From: Bog-532 sp963824545
GTDB lineage: Bacteria; Actinomycetota; Actinomycetes; Streptosporangiales; Streptosporangiaceae
Assembly: GCA_963824545.1 (NCBI GenBank)
Contig: CAWGPP010000005.1
Span: 1 to 64,000, forward strand
Direction of reading: 5' to 3'
DNA: 64,000 nucleotides
The notes beneath the pieces are model-generated. The model worked only from the letters and a program-made list of their open reading frames with translations, had not been told where the DNA came from and did no database searches. Both the position numbers and the translations under genes were made by a program. This document shows, in pieces, positions 47,765 through 55,421 of the stretch. Position 1 is the first letter of the stretch. The number at the start of each line of letters is the position of its first letter.

Positions 47765-48688
47765 ATGACCACCGGCACTGACTCGGCCATCCATATCGAC
47801 GGGCCCTGGACGCACCGGTCCGTCAGTGCCAACGGCTCCCGTTTCCACATCGCGGAAAGCGGCGACGGCCCTCTCGTGCTGCTGCTGCACGGGTTTCCCG
47901 AGTTCTGGTGGACGTGGCGGCGGCAGCTCGCGTCGCTGCCCGCGGCGGGCTTCCGCGCCGTCGCTGCCGACCTGCGTGGCTACGGCGGCAGCGACAAGCC
48001 CCCGCGCGGCTACGATCTGGTCACCGCGGCCGCCGACGTGGCGGGGCTGGTCCGCGCGCTCGGCGAAGCCAACGCGATCGTCGTCGGCCACGACTGGGGC
48101 GGGCTGGTGGCCTGGACGGTCGGCGCGTACTTCCCGAAGATGGTCCGGCGTCTCGCGGTCGTGTCGGTCGCCCACCCGCTGCGCATGCGCGGAGCGATGT
48201 TCGCCGAACCGCTCAGCCACCGGCGCCGCAACAGTCACATGCTCGCCTTCCAGCTGCCGATCGTGCCGGAGCGGCAGCTGGTGCGCGACGACGCCGAACT
48301 GGTAGGCCGCATGCTGGCCGACTGGTCCGCATCGGGATGGCCGGACGGCGAGACCGCGCAGGTGTACCGGAGGGCCATCCAGATACCGTCCGTGGCCCAT
48401 TCGGCCATGGAGTACTACCGCTGGTTTTTCCGCTCGACCCTGCGCCCCGACGGCATGCGCTACACGCACCGGATGCGCGTGCCCATCCAGGCCCCGACGC
48501 TGCAGGTGCACGGCGCTCTGGACATCTGCGTGCTGCCCGGTACCGCGCGCGGGGCCGGCCGCCACGTGGAGGGCCCGTACCGGTGGCGCATGATCGATGG
48601 CGTCGGCCACTTTCCGCACGAGGAGCGCGCCGACCAGTTCGACGCCGAGCTCCGCAGCTGGCTGACGGACCCCGAGCCGGAACGATGA
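47765..48688 (+). CDS. Alpha/beta hydrolase, epoxide-hydrolase-like (EphE-like)
   Basis: The 307-residue alpha/beta hydrolase has the oxyanion motif LLHGFPEFWWTWR and the nucleophile Asp in VVGHDWGGLVAW (Asp is typical of epoxide hydrolases and haloalkane dehalogenases, not esterases). It also has catalytic His in VGHFPHEE and acid ALDICVLPG. The genomic position matches ephE (Rv3670) of M. tuberculosis. The usual HGxP motif is present (HGFP). Cap-domain tyrosines (YYRWFF) are compatible with epoxide opening. Its stop overlaps the next gene's start by four bases (ATGA). Confidence 0.85.
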   Translation: MTTGTDSAIHIDGPWTHRSVSANGSRFHIAESGDGPLVLLLHGFPEFWWTWRRQLASLPAAGFRAVAADLRGYGGSDKPPRGYDLVTAAADVAGLVRALGEANAIVVGHDWGGLVAWTVGAYFPKMVRRLAVVSVAHPLRMRGAMFAEPLSHRRRNSHMLAFQLPIVPERQLVRDDAELVGRMLADWSASGWPDGETAQVYRRAIQIPSVAHSAMEYYRWFFRSTLRPDGMRYTHRMRVPIQAPTLQVHGALDICVLPGTARGAGRHVEGPYRWRMIDGVGHFPHEERADQFDAELRSWLTDPEPER

Positions 48689-49170
48689 CGGGGACGGCCC
48701 GGGACCGTGATCCGGCGGGCCGGCCGCGTAACGCCCGGCCGCGTGACGGTCTCGGGCGCCCACTCCCGAAGAACGCGCCCGGCGAGCCACGGGTCCCAGA
48801 AGACCTCACCCTGCCGCCCGGCGAGAGCCTGCGCCTCGCGGACGAGATGCTGGCCTCCGGGTGCCCCTTTCACGCGCACGAGGTGCTTGAGGCGTCCTGG
48901 AAAGCAGCGCCGGCCGGGATGCGTGACTTCTGGCAGGGCCTGGCTCAGCTTGCGGTCGGCCTGACCCATGCCCGGCGCGGCAACGCCCGCGGTGCCGTGG
49001 CGCTGCTCCGCCGGGGCGCCACGGCCATCCGCGCCTTCGCGCCAGCCGATCCCTACGGCGTACCGGTGGACCGGGTCGCCGGCGACGCTGACGGCCTCGC
49101 GGACAGGATCACCCGCGACGGCCTGGCTCAGATCCCCCCGGGCGCGCTGCTGCTGCGGCTTCGCTCCTGA
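48685..49170 (+). CDS. DUF309 family protein
   Basis: The 161-residue protein belongs to the DUF309/COG1547 family, recognised by CPFHAHEVLEASWKAAP and the following DFWQGLAQLAVGLTHARRGN. It is helical, with invariant His, Glu and Trp, and its biochemical role is unknown. The N-terminal 35 residues are a Pro/Arg-rich extension. The ATG at 48685 overlaps the EphE-like stop, so it is translated from the same transcript. It ends 26 bases before the convergent marP gene. Confidence 0.87.
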   Translation: MTGTARDRDPAGRPRNARPRDGLGRPLPKNAPGEPRVPEDLTLPPGESLRLADEMLASGCPFHAHEVLEASWKAAPAGMRDFWQGLAQLAVGLTHARRGNARGAVALLRRGATAIRAFAPADPYGVPVDRVAGDADGLADRITRDGLAQIPPGALLLRLRS

Positions 49171-49196
49171 CCGGCCACGGCCCCGGCGTACCGCCG

Positions 49197-50387
49197 CTAG
49201 TCGCACCCTTCGGTGGACACCGGAACGGTCGCGGTGCTGCCCGCACGCGCGTCCGCGGAGACCTCGGCGGCGGTGAGCACGAAGCCGGTGTCGGGAACGC
49301 CGACGGCCGCCGCGAACACGACCCCGTAGACGCTCCCGTTCGGCGCGATGAGCGGCCCACCCGAGTTGCCCGGCTCGACATTGGCCTTCACCTGGTAGAT
49401 CTGCCGGGTGACCTGGCTCGTCTGGTAAATGTCCGGCCCGGTCGCGTCCTGCATACCGCCGACCCGGGCGGGCACCGCGGTGAAGGCGTGGTCCAGCGGG
49501 TACCCGGCGACTACGGCGTCTGCGCCTATCTGCGCCTGGCCGGCGAATTCGAGGGGTGTCATGTCGAGGCCGGGAACGTAAAGGATCGCGATGTCGACCT
49601 GCGGGTCGTAGAACACCACGGTCGCCTGGTAGACCGCGCCGTTCTCCGCGAAGACCTGGGGCCCCTGGGTGACGCCGGCGACGACATGGGCGTTGGTGAT
49701 GATGTGATCGGGCGCGTAGACGAAGCCGGAGCCTTCGATGATCCGGGAGCAGCTGGGCGCCGTTCCCTTGATCTTGACCACCCGGCTGCGGGCGGCGAGA
49801 AACCCGGCGCTGTCCAGGACGGCACCGTCCGGCGGGGCGACACTCAGCACGTGCGCGGCGCCGATGCCGCTGAACACCTGGGGGAACGGCCCGCTGGCCA
49901 GCAGGCGGCGGAAGTCGGAGAACATCGTCCGGGCCGGCGTGGGCATCAGCCGGTCCGTCGTGCGCAGCACCGCGGAGTTGTTGACCTGTGACACGACCCC
50001 GCTGAAGGGTGAGGCGACCAGGACCGAACCGATCACCCAGGCGATCAGCAGTACGGAGAGCACGCTGACGACGGCCCCGCCCACGCTGTCGACGAAGGCG
50101 GCCGGCCGCCACGTCATGTGCGATCGCAGCGCCGTGCCGATGGCGGACGCGGCGAACTGCCCGATGATGGCGAGCAGGACCAGGATCACGACGGCGACCA
50201 GATCCTGCTGGTTCTGGCCGCCGACGATCGCGCGTGAGATCGCCGGGGCGAACAGTGCCCCGGCGACCGCGCCGCCGAGGAAGCCGGCGAAGCTCAGAAC
50301 GCCCACGACGAAACCCTGCCGGTAACCGGAGACGGCAAATGCGGCGGCGACCACGAGCAGCGCCAGGTCCAGCAAGTCAGCGTGCAC
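49197..50387 (-). CDS. marP: MarP-type membrane serine protease
   Basis: The 396-residue protein has four N-terminal membrane helices (about 1-125) and a periplasmic chymotrypsin-like domain. The catalytic triad is His234 (ITNAHVVAG), Asp265 (DPQVDIAIL) and Ser342 (EPGNSGGPL). Cysteines 213 and 395 match the pair that forms the stabilising disulfide in M. tuberculosis MarP, a protease needed for acid survival. The residue numbering agrees almost exactly with the mycobacterial protein. It is the last gene of an operon transcribed nth-NUDIX-marP. The spacing to the upstream NUDIX is five bases. Confidence 0.94.
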   Translation of the reverse strand: MHADLLDLALLVVAAAFAVSGYRQGFVVGVLSFAGFLGGAVAGALFAPAISRAIVGGQNQQDLVAVVILVLLAIIGQFAASAIGTALRSHMTWRPAAFVDSVGGAVVSVLSVLLIAWVIGSVLVASPFSGVVSQVNNSAVLRTTDRLMPTPARTMFSDFRRLLASGPFPQVFSGIGAAHVLSVAPPDGAVLDSAGFLAARSRVVKIKGTAPSCSRIIEGSGFVYAPDHIITNAHVVAGVTQGPQVFAENGAVYQATVVFYDPQVDIAILYVPGLDMTPLEFAGQAQIGADAVVAGYPLDHAFTAVPARVGGMQDATGPDIYQTSQVTRQIYQVKANVEPGNSGGPLIAPNGSVYGVVFAAAVGVPDTGFVLTAAEVSADARAGSTATVPVSTEGCD

Positions 50388-50392
50388 GAGCC

Positions 50393-51172
50393 TTACGGTA
50401 TCGGGCGATCCTGAGTGCCCGGGAACACTTCACCGGGCCCGCCGTCTACCTGCAGCTCGTACTCGGCGGCGGTGTCCCACGGGGTCTCCCAGCCACCCAG
50501 CGCCAGCAGCTGATCCACCAGGGCAGCCGTGAAGCCCCAGATGAGCAGGCCCTTCACCCGGAAGCCCGGCCCGACCCGGCCGCGCGGAATGCGGACCGTC
50601 ACCCGGCAGGCCGGGTCAGCCAGCTCGGCCACGCTGATCCGTTCCACGGCCGCCACCTCGCGCGGGTCCACCGCCGACACCGGGCCCGGGGAATGCCACC
50701 AGGCCAGGACCGGGACGACCCGGAAACCGCTGCGCCAGATGTATAGCTCGGGCAGCGTGGTGAGGACGTCAACGCTGCCCGGGTCTACTCCGGCTTCCTC
50801 CGCCGCCTCGCGTAGCGCGGCGGCGGCCGGCCCGGAATCGGTGGCGTCGATGGCGCCGCCCGGGAACGCCGGCTGCCCTGGATGCTGTCGCATCCCCTGG
50901 CTGCGCTGGATGAATAGCAGGTCGGGACCGGTCGGGCCCTCGGCGAAGAGGATCAGGACGGCGGCTGGGCGGCCGCCGGACGACGGCGGCTGCAGGGGCG
51001 GCAGCACATCCATGCGAGCGGCCGATCCAGCCAGGTCAATGAGCCAGTGCGGTGGCGGCGAGGCCTGCGGCGCCACCGCGGGCCGTGCGGCCGCTACCGG
51101 CCGCGGCCTGGGATGACCGACCGGGACGGGACCGGGGTCATCGGACCGGTCCGGGTGGCCGCCCGCGGTCAC
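50393..51172 (-). CDS. NUDIX hydrolase, CoA pyrophosphatase type
   Basis: The 259-residue NUDIX protein has the CoA-diphosphatase motif LLFIQRSQGMRQHPGQPAFPGG directly before the NUDIX box, which reads GGAIDATDSGPAAAALREAAEEAG. It therefore probably cleaves CoA or acyl-CoA. The GTG at 51172 overlaps the nth stop in GTGA, so translation is coupled. An unproven N-terminal extension of about 50 residues precedes the fold, as in Rv3672c, its likely counterpart. The five-base gap to marP supports one operon. Confidence 0.9.
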   Translation of the reverse strand: MTAGGHPDRSDDPGPVPVGHPRPRPVAAARPAVAPQASPPPHWLIDLAGSAARMDVLPPLQPPSSGGRPAAVLILFAEGPTGPDLLFIQRSQGMRQHPGQPAFPGGAIDATDSGPAAAALREAAEEAGVDPGSVDVLTTLPELYIWRSGFRVVPVLAWWHSPGPVSAVDPREVAAVERISVAELADPACRVTVRIPRGRVGPGFRVKGLLIWGFTAALVDQLLALGGWETPWDTAAEYELQVDGGPGEVFPGTQDRPIP

Positions 51173-51876
51173 GAGAACGGCCCGGTCTTGACCAGCTTGG
51201 CCGCGACCTGCGGGTCGGTCGGCCCCTCCCCGAACGACGGGCACAGCCGGGCCACGCCGCACGCGCCGCAGGCCGGGCGGCGGGCGTGGCAGACGCGGCG
51301 GCCGTGCCAGATCATCCGCTGCGACAGATCCGTCCAGTCCGACGGCGGGAACAGCCCGCCGACCTCCGCCTCGATCTTGACCGGGTCGGTGCTTGAGGTC
51401 CACCGGAAACGCCGGGCCAGCCGCGCGAAGTGGGTGTCCACGGTAATGCCGGGGACCCCGAAGGCATTGCCGAGGACCACGTTGGCCGTCTTCCGGCCTA
51501 CCCCGGGCAGCGTGACCAGGTCACGCAGGTTCCCGGGCACCTCACCGCCGAAGCGGTCGCAGAGGGCCTGGCCGAGCCCGATAATGCTGTTCGCCTTGGC
51601 GCGGAAGAAGCCGGTCGACTGGATCATCTTCTCCAGCTCCGCGCGATCGGCGGACGCGTAATCGGCGGCCGACCGATAACGCGCGAACAGCGCCGGCGTC
51701 ACCATGTTGACCCTCTTGTCGGTGCATTGCGCCGACAGGATGGTGGCGACGAGCAGTTCCAGCGGTGAGCTGAAATTTAGCTCGGTGTGCGCGTCGGGGT
51801 AAAGAGCGGCCAGCTCGCGGTTGATCCGGCGGGCGCGGCGGACCAGCGCGGTTCGCGACTCAGCTTCGGCGATCAC
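51169..51876 (-). CDS. nth: Endonuclease III
   Basis: Bifunctional DNA glycosylase/AP lyase for oxidised pyrimidines. The 235-residue protein has the helix-hairpin-helix LPGVGRKTANVVLGNAFG with the catalytic Lys, and the essential Asp in VDTHFARLARR. The 4Fe-4S cluster ligands are in CHARRPACGACGVARLC (Cys-X6-Cys-X2-Cys-X5-Cys). ATG start at 51876. It is the promoter-proximal gene of nth-NUDIX-marP, the same order as Rv3674c-Rv3672c-Rv3671c but without the thioredoxin-like gene Rv3673c. Confidence 0.96.
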   Translation of the reverse strand: MIAEAESRTALVRRARRINRELAALYPDAHTELNFSSPLELLVATILSAQCTDKRVNMVTPALFARYRSAADYASADRAELEKMIQSTGFFRAKANSIIGLGQALCDRFGGEVPGNLRDLVTLPGVGRKTANVVLGNAFGVPGITVDTHFARLARRFRWTSSTDPVKIEAEVGGLFPPSDWTDLSQRMIWHGRRVCHARRPACGACGVARLCPSFGEGPTDPQVAAKLVKTGPFS

Positions 51877-51939
51877 CTCACCACCCTATTGGCCGACCCC
51901 GGTGGCCAGCCCGCGTATGGACGGCCCTCGCGGGGCCGG

Positions 51940-54531
51940 TTAAGAGACCGGGTATGTGGATGGAGTGGTGATGTAGGTACGGCCTGCGGGGGTGCGCCAG
52001 ACCAGGACGCCGGGCTCGGGTTGCTCCAGCCGCCAGCCTTCGGCTTGTTTGCACCGGTGATGGTGCCGGCAGAGCGGCGCGAGGTCACATTCGCAGGTGA
52101 GGCCACCCTGCTCGTAAGGCACCGTATGGTCCAGATCGCACCGGGCGGCCGGGCGGCAGCAGCCGGGAGCCGAGCATGTCACCGAGCGCGCCCGGATCAG
52201 GTGCTGTAGCCGCCGGCTGGGCTCGTATCCGGGTTCCTGATTCTGGTGATCACAGGTCCCCTGGGCCAGCGCGGCGATTTTCACGGTGAGCTCGCGCGCG
52301 CCAAGCTGTCTCTTCGCTGGTTCGGCCCACCTCACGGGGCCAGCGCCGCCGCTGGGGCGGGCGGGTGGCCCCGGGGTTGCACCGCCGCCGGGGTCGCCGA
52401 ACACCTGCGCGGGACGCCGGCCGGGCATGCAGCCATGCCCGATCGCCCGCCCGCTGTCATCGGTTACGGTCAGGCACCACCGGGTGGCCGGATGAGCGGC
52501 AGCCCGGATACTCAGCTGGCGGGCCAGGTCTGGGTCGATGGGGCCGAACCCGGCCACTTCGGCCGGACCGCTCCCCAGTCCCAGCAGTGCGCTCAGCGAC
52601 ATCGTCAAGTTGACCCGGGCTGCCAGCCGGCCGCCGGCCGGGTCACCAAGAGCAGTGGGCGGGCATTGTCCGGGCTGTGGGACCCAAGGGGATGGGAGGA
52701 GCTCCCCGGAAGCGAAGACTTCGGACCCCGGCTTCCCGGAGGCGGGTTCTGCACCGGACACCGGCCTACTGGACGCCGAATCCCCCACCGACGCGTCGCT
52801 GGTCACCGGCTCCCCGGTCTGGGTCTCCCCAGACGCCAGCCCGCTGTTCGCGGGGTCCCCGGACAAGGGATCTTCGTACGCCGGTCCGCTGCCCGCGGGG
52901 TTGCCGGACGCGGGATCTTCGGAGCCGGGGTTGGCGGACGAGCGGGGGGCCTGGCGGGGAGGGGGGTCGGGGCACGGGGCGGGCGCGGCACTGGGCGATG
53001 AGTTCCGGCCAAGGATGGCATCGAGGTAGGCCCGGGCGCGCAACTGGTCGAGGGAGCCTGCCAGGCCGGCGTCACGCAGGTCGAGAGCGCGCGAGGTGAG
53101 GTACTGGTCCGCTTCCAGGACGTCGGCGGGCGGCAGCCCGTATCCGGCGAGCGCTGCCGTCCCGGCATCCTCGCGCCATCGCCGGACGCGCGGGTCCTTC
53201 TGCGCCTGTTCGCGCCGGCGCTCGGCGGCGGCGGGATCCACAGCGAGCACAGCGCGGGCCAGCGCCACGCGCAGCTGGCCGGTCGTCTGCTGCCCGGCGG
53301 CCGGCAATATCCGGCCCTCGACGGTGCGGGCGTCCTCGTCGCTCAGCGCCCGCAGCGCCTCGGCGATGAGGCGGGCTTTCAGGTAGTCGATCCGGCCCTC
53401 GCGCAGCGCACGTGCCGTTTCCGGCAGCCGGATAGCCAGGTCAAGAGCCAGATCCAGGCAGCCATTGGCCGCCTGGGCGGTCAGCGTCAGCGCCGCGCCG
53501 ATTTCGTCGGTGAGAAACTCGCTCATCTGCTCGGGGAACGCAGTCGGCTGTGCTGGCGCCGTCCGCTCGGCGGGCCGCCGACGCGCCAGTTCCGCAACTG
53601 CTGACAACGTTCCTGCGGCGCTCCAGGATTCAAGCCGGCGCCAGGCCCGCAGAACACCGATCAATTCGTCGTCGTCCAGGCGGCCCAGCTCCCCGTCGCC
53701 GGTTACCGCATCGGTCATTCCGGCGAGCGATGGACCGGGCACAAGGGTATCCAGTACCTCGCCTGACCCGAAGCCGGAGCCGGAGGGGGAAAGAGAACGT
53801 ACCCCGGGACCCGTCTCCCGGCGGGCCCAGAAGCCAGCCTCGATTACTTCAAGAGAGAGGTCCGCCGCCCGGGCTTGCACCTCGGCGGCCAGCTCATCCG
53901 CGATCTCCTGCGGCATCGTGAGGACTTCCACCAGGCCGGAAGAGTCCTCATCGCCGTCGTCCCACCACTCCGGACCGCTTGAGGGGTGCGCCGGCTTCGC
54001 GGGCGGGCTTTGCGTGGGCGCTGCGTTCGCGGACGGGCTTTGGACCGCCGACTCCACAGGCGGGCTGTGGAGCGGCGCTGCGTTCGCGGACGGGTTTTGG
54101 GCCGCCGGCTCTACAGGCGGGCTGTGGAGCGGCGCTGCGTTCGCGGACGGGTTTTGGACCGCCGGCTCCACAGGCGGGCTTTGCGCGGGCGCCTCCGCGG
54201 ACGGGTTTTCGGCGGCCACCGGCTCCGCGGGCGGGCTTTGGACGGGCTGATTCCTGGCCGACTGATTTTGCACGCGCTGATTTTTCAGGCGCTGATGTTG
54301 GGCTGGCTGATTCCGGGCGGACCATGGGGTGCCTGGCTCATCAGCGGACTGGTCTGGCTGATCGGGCGGTCCTGCCTCGTCAGCAGGCGATTCCGAATGA
54401 TCGGGCGGGTCCGGCTGATGGCGCGGGCGGCCAGCATCACGGCGGGGCGGACGAGGATCACGCTGTGACGAGTGAGGCTCCCGGCGCGGTGCGCGATCTC
54501 CCCCCGCGTCCGGGGCCGATCCTAAGGTCAT
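51940..54531 (-). CDS. DUF222/13E12-type HNH endonuclease domain protein
   Basis: The 863-residue protein has a DUF222 core in the middle (DELIGVLRAWRRLESWSAAG, RLPETARALREGRIDYLKARLIAEAL). A C-terminal HNH nuclease follows, with CSAPGCCRPAARCDLDHTVPYEQGG and LCRHHHRCKQ. The 13E12 repeat family is abundant in mycobacteria and its role is unclear. Two low-complexity regions interrupt it: 19-residue tandem repeats near residue 150 and Gly/Ser/Pro/Asp-rich repeats before the HNH. The start is set at the ATG at 54531, because a promoter at 54585-54613 overlaps the ATG 78 bases upstream. It may be a mobile-type gene. Confidence 0.82.
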   Translation of the reverse strand: MTLGSAPDAGGDRAPRREPHSSQRDPRPPRRDAGRPRHQPDPPDHSESPADEAGPPDQPDQSADEPGTPWSARNQPAQHQRLKNQRVQNQSARNQPVQSPPAEPVAAENPSAEAPAQSPPVEPAVQNPSANAAPLHSPPVEPAAQNPSANAAPLHSPPVESAVQSPSANAAPTQSPPAKPAHPSSGPEWWDDGDEDSSGLVEVLTMPQEIADELAAEVQARAADLSLEVIEAGFWARRETGPGVRSLSPSGSGFGSGEVLDTLVPGPSLAGMTDAVTGDGELGRLDDDELIGVLRAWRRLESWSAAGTLSAVAELARRRPAERTAPAQPTAFPEQMSEFLTDEIGAALTLTAQAANGCLDLALDLAIRLPETARALREGRIDYLKARLIAEALRALSDEDARTVEGRILPAAGQQTTGQLRVALARAVLAVDPAAAERRREQAQKDPRVRRWREDAGTAALAGYGLPPADVLEADQYLTSRALDLRDAGLAGSLDQLRARAYLDAILGRNSSPSAAPAPCPDPPPRQAPRSSANPGSEDPASGNPAGSGPAYEDPLSGDPANSGLASGETQTGEPVTSDASVGDSASSRPVSGAEPASGKPGSEVFASGELLPSPWVPQPGQCPPTALGDPAGGRLAARVNLTMSLSALLGLGSGPAEVAGFGPIDPDLARQLSIRAAAHPATRWCLTVTDDSGRAIGHGCMPGRRPAQVFGDPGGGATPGPPARPSGGAGPVRWAEPAKRQLGARELTVKIAALAQGTCDHQNQEPGYEPSRRLQHLIRARSVTCSAPGCCRPAARCDLDHTVPYEQGGLTCECDLAPLCRHHHRCKQAEGWRLEQPEPGVLVWRTPAGRTYITTPSTYPVS
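54003..54230. repeat. 57-bp in-frame tandem repeats within the HNH gene
   Basis: CTGCGTTCGCGGACGGG-type copies begin at 54021, 54078 and 54135, exactly 57 bp apart. A degenerate fourth copy lies at about 54174. They encode 19-residue units ending SANAAPLHSPP, an Asn/Pro/Ala-rich linker. The multiple of three preserves the frame, which suggests length variation between strains. Confidence 0.9.
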
Positions 54532-54584
54532 ATGCCACCGCCGACCTGTTCGGATGAGATCCGAAGGATTTGCTCGTTTCGAAC

Positions 54585-54613
54585 ATTTTATCGTATAAAT
54601 GACGAGCATTCAA
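54585..54613 (-). promoter_or_regulatory. Sigma-70-like promoter of the HNH gene
   Basis: On the minus strand TTGAAT (54613-54608) and TAAAAT (54590-54585) are separated by exactly 17 bp, close to a consensus promoter. This is unusual in such GC-rich DNA. Transcription would start near 54578, downstream of the ATG at 54609, which rules that start out. Confidence 0.7.
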
Positions 54614-54641
54614 TGCCTCTAGGTAACTTTGTCCGATACCG

Positions 54642-54732
54642 GTCCGGCCCGGCTGCGTCCGGCCCGGCTGCGTCCGGGCCGGCTGCGTCCGGGCCGGCTG
54701 CGTGCCGGGCCGGCTGCGTCCGGGCCGGCTGC
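54642..54732. repeat. Six tandem 15-bp GC-rich repeats
   Basis: Units of GTCCGGSCCGGCTGC (S is C or G) run from 54642 to 54732; the fifth unit has one extra base. They begin just past the MobA-like stop and contain CCGGC/GCCGG palindromes. They may form a transcriptional terminator cluster or a variable-number repeat. Confidence 0.9.
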
Positions 54733-54733
54733 G

Positions 54734-55339
54734 TCAGGCCCCGTCTTCCTGGGCCAGGACCTTCGCGACGCGCGCGAGGTCCTCGGGCGAATCGATATCG
54801 TCGGGGCGGCCGGTGTCGCCGCACTCGACCAGCGTGAGCAGCTCAGCGTGGGCGCGCAGGAACGGGCGGGCGCCCGCGTCCCCGCGCGCCATGGCCAGCA
54901 CCTCATCCCAGTGCGCGCGGGCGATCAGCACCGGATTGCGCGGCCGCCCGCCGTAGGCGGCCACCGCGATCCCCGCCCCGGCGCGGTGCGCGGCGATCAG
55001 CCGCCGCACCGACCCCGGGCCGGCCAGCGGCTGGTCGGCCAGCGCGATCACCGCGGCACCGCAGGCCTCCCCCGGCAGCGCGCGCACCGCCGCCAGCCCG
55101 GCCGCCAGCGACGAGCCCATCCCCGTGGCCCAGGCCGGGTTATCCACCACCACCGCCCCGGGCACCGCCACCGCCGCCGCCCCGGCCACCAGCACCACCG
55201 GCCCCGCCCCCCCGGCCCGCAGCAGCGCCACCCCCCGATCAGCCAGCCGCCGCCCACCGACCTCGACCAGCGCCTTCGGCCGGCCCAGCCGACTGCCCTC
55301 CCCCGCAGCCAGCAACACCCCGGCCACACGCGCCTGCAT
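54734..55339 (-). CDS. MobA-like NTP transferase
   Basis: The 201-residue protein is a molybdenum-cofactor cytidylyl/guanylyltransferase-type nucleotidyltransferase. VLLAAGEGSRLGRPKAL is the signature NTP-binding loop with Lys. VIALADQPLAGPGSVRRLIAAH has the metal-binding Asp, and RPRNPVLI matches the family's conserved pattern. Substrate is uncertain (Moco, or nicotine blue-type). The start is placed at ATG 55339, where the family begins; a longer frame upstream is Arg-rich and non-homologous. Its stop borders the 15-bp repeat array. No other Moco gene is adjacent. Confidence 0.88.
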   Translation of the reverse strand: MQARVAGVLLAAGEGSRLGRPKALVEVGGRRLADRGVALLRAGGAGPVVLVAGAAAVAVPGAVVVDNPAWATGMGSSLAAGLAAVRALPGEACGAAVIALADQPLAGPGSVRRLIAAHRAGAGIAVAAYGGRPRNPVLIARAHWDEVLAMARGDAGARPFLRAHAELLTLVECGDTGRPDDIDSPEDLARVAKVLAQEDGA

Positions 55340-55421
55340 ACGATCAAGGCTACCGACAGCCCACGGCGCATCACGTGGACCGCCGAGGCCGAGCGGAGCC
55401 TCCGAACGATCCACAGGATCG

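Noticed and set aside
51940..54531. HNH protein as a mobile homing-type element
   Set aside because: No flanking repeats, integrase or insertion junction seen; 13E12-family proteins are often single chromosomal genes.
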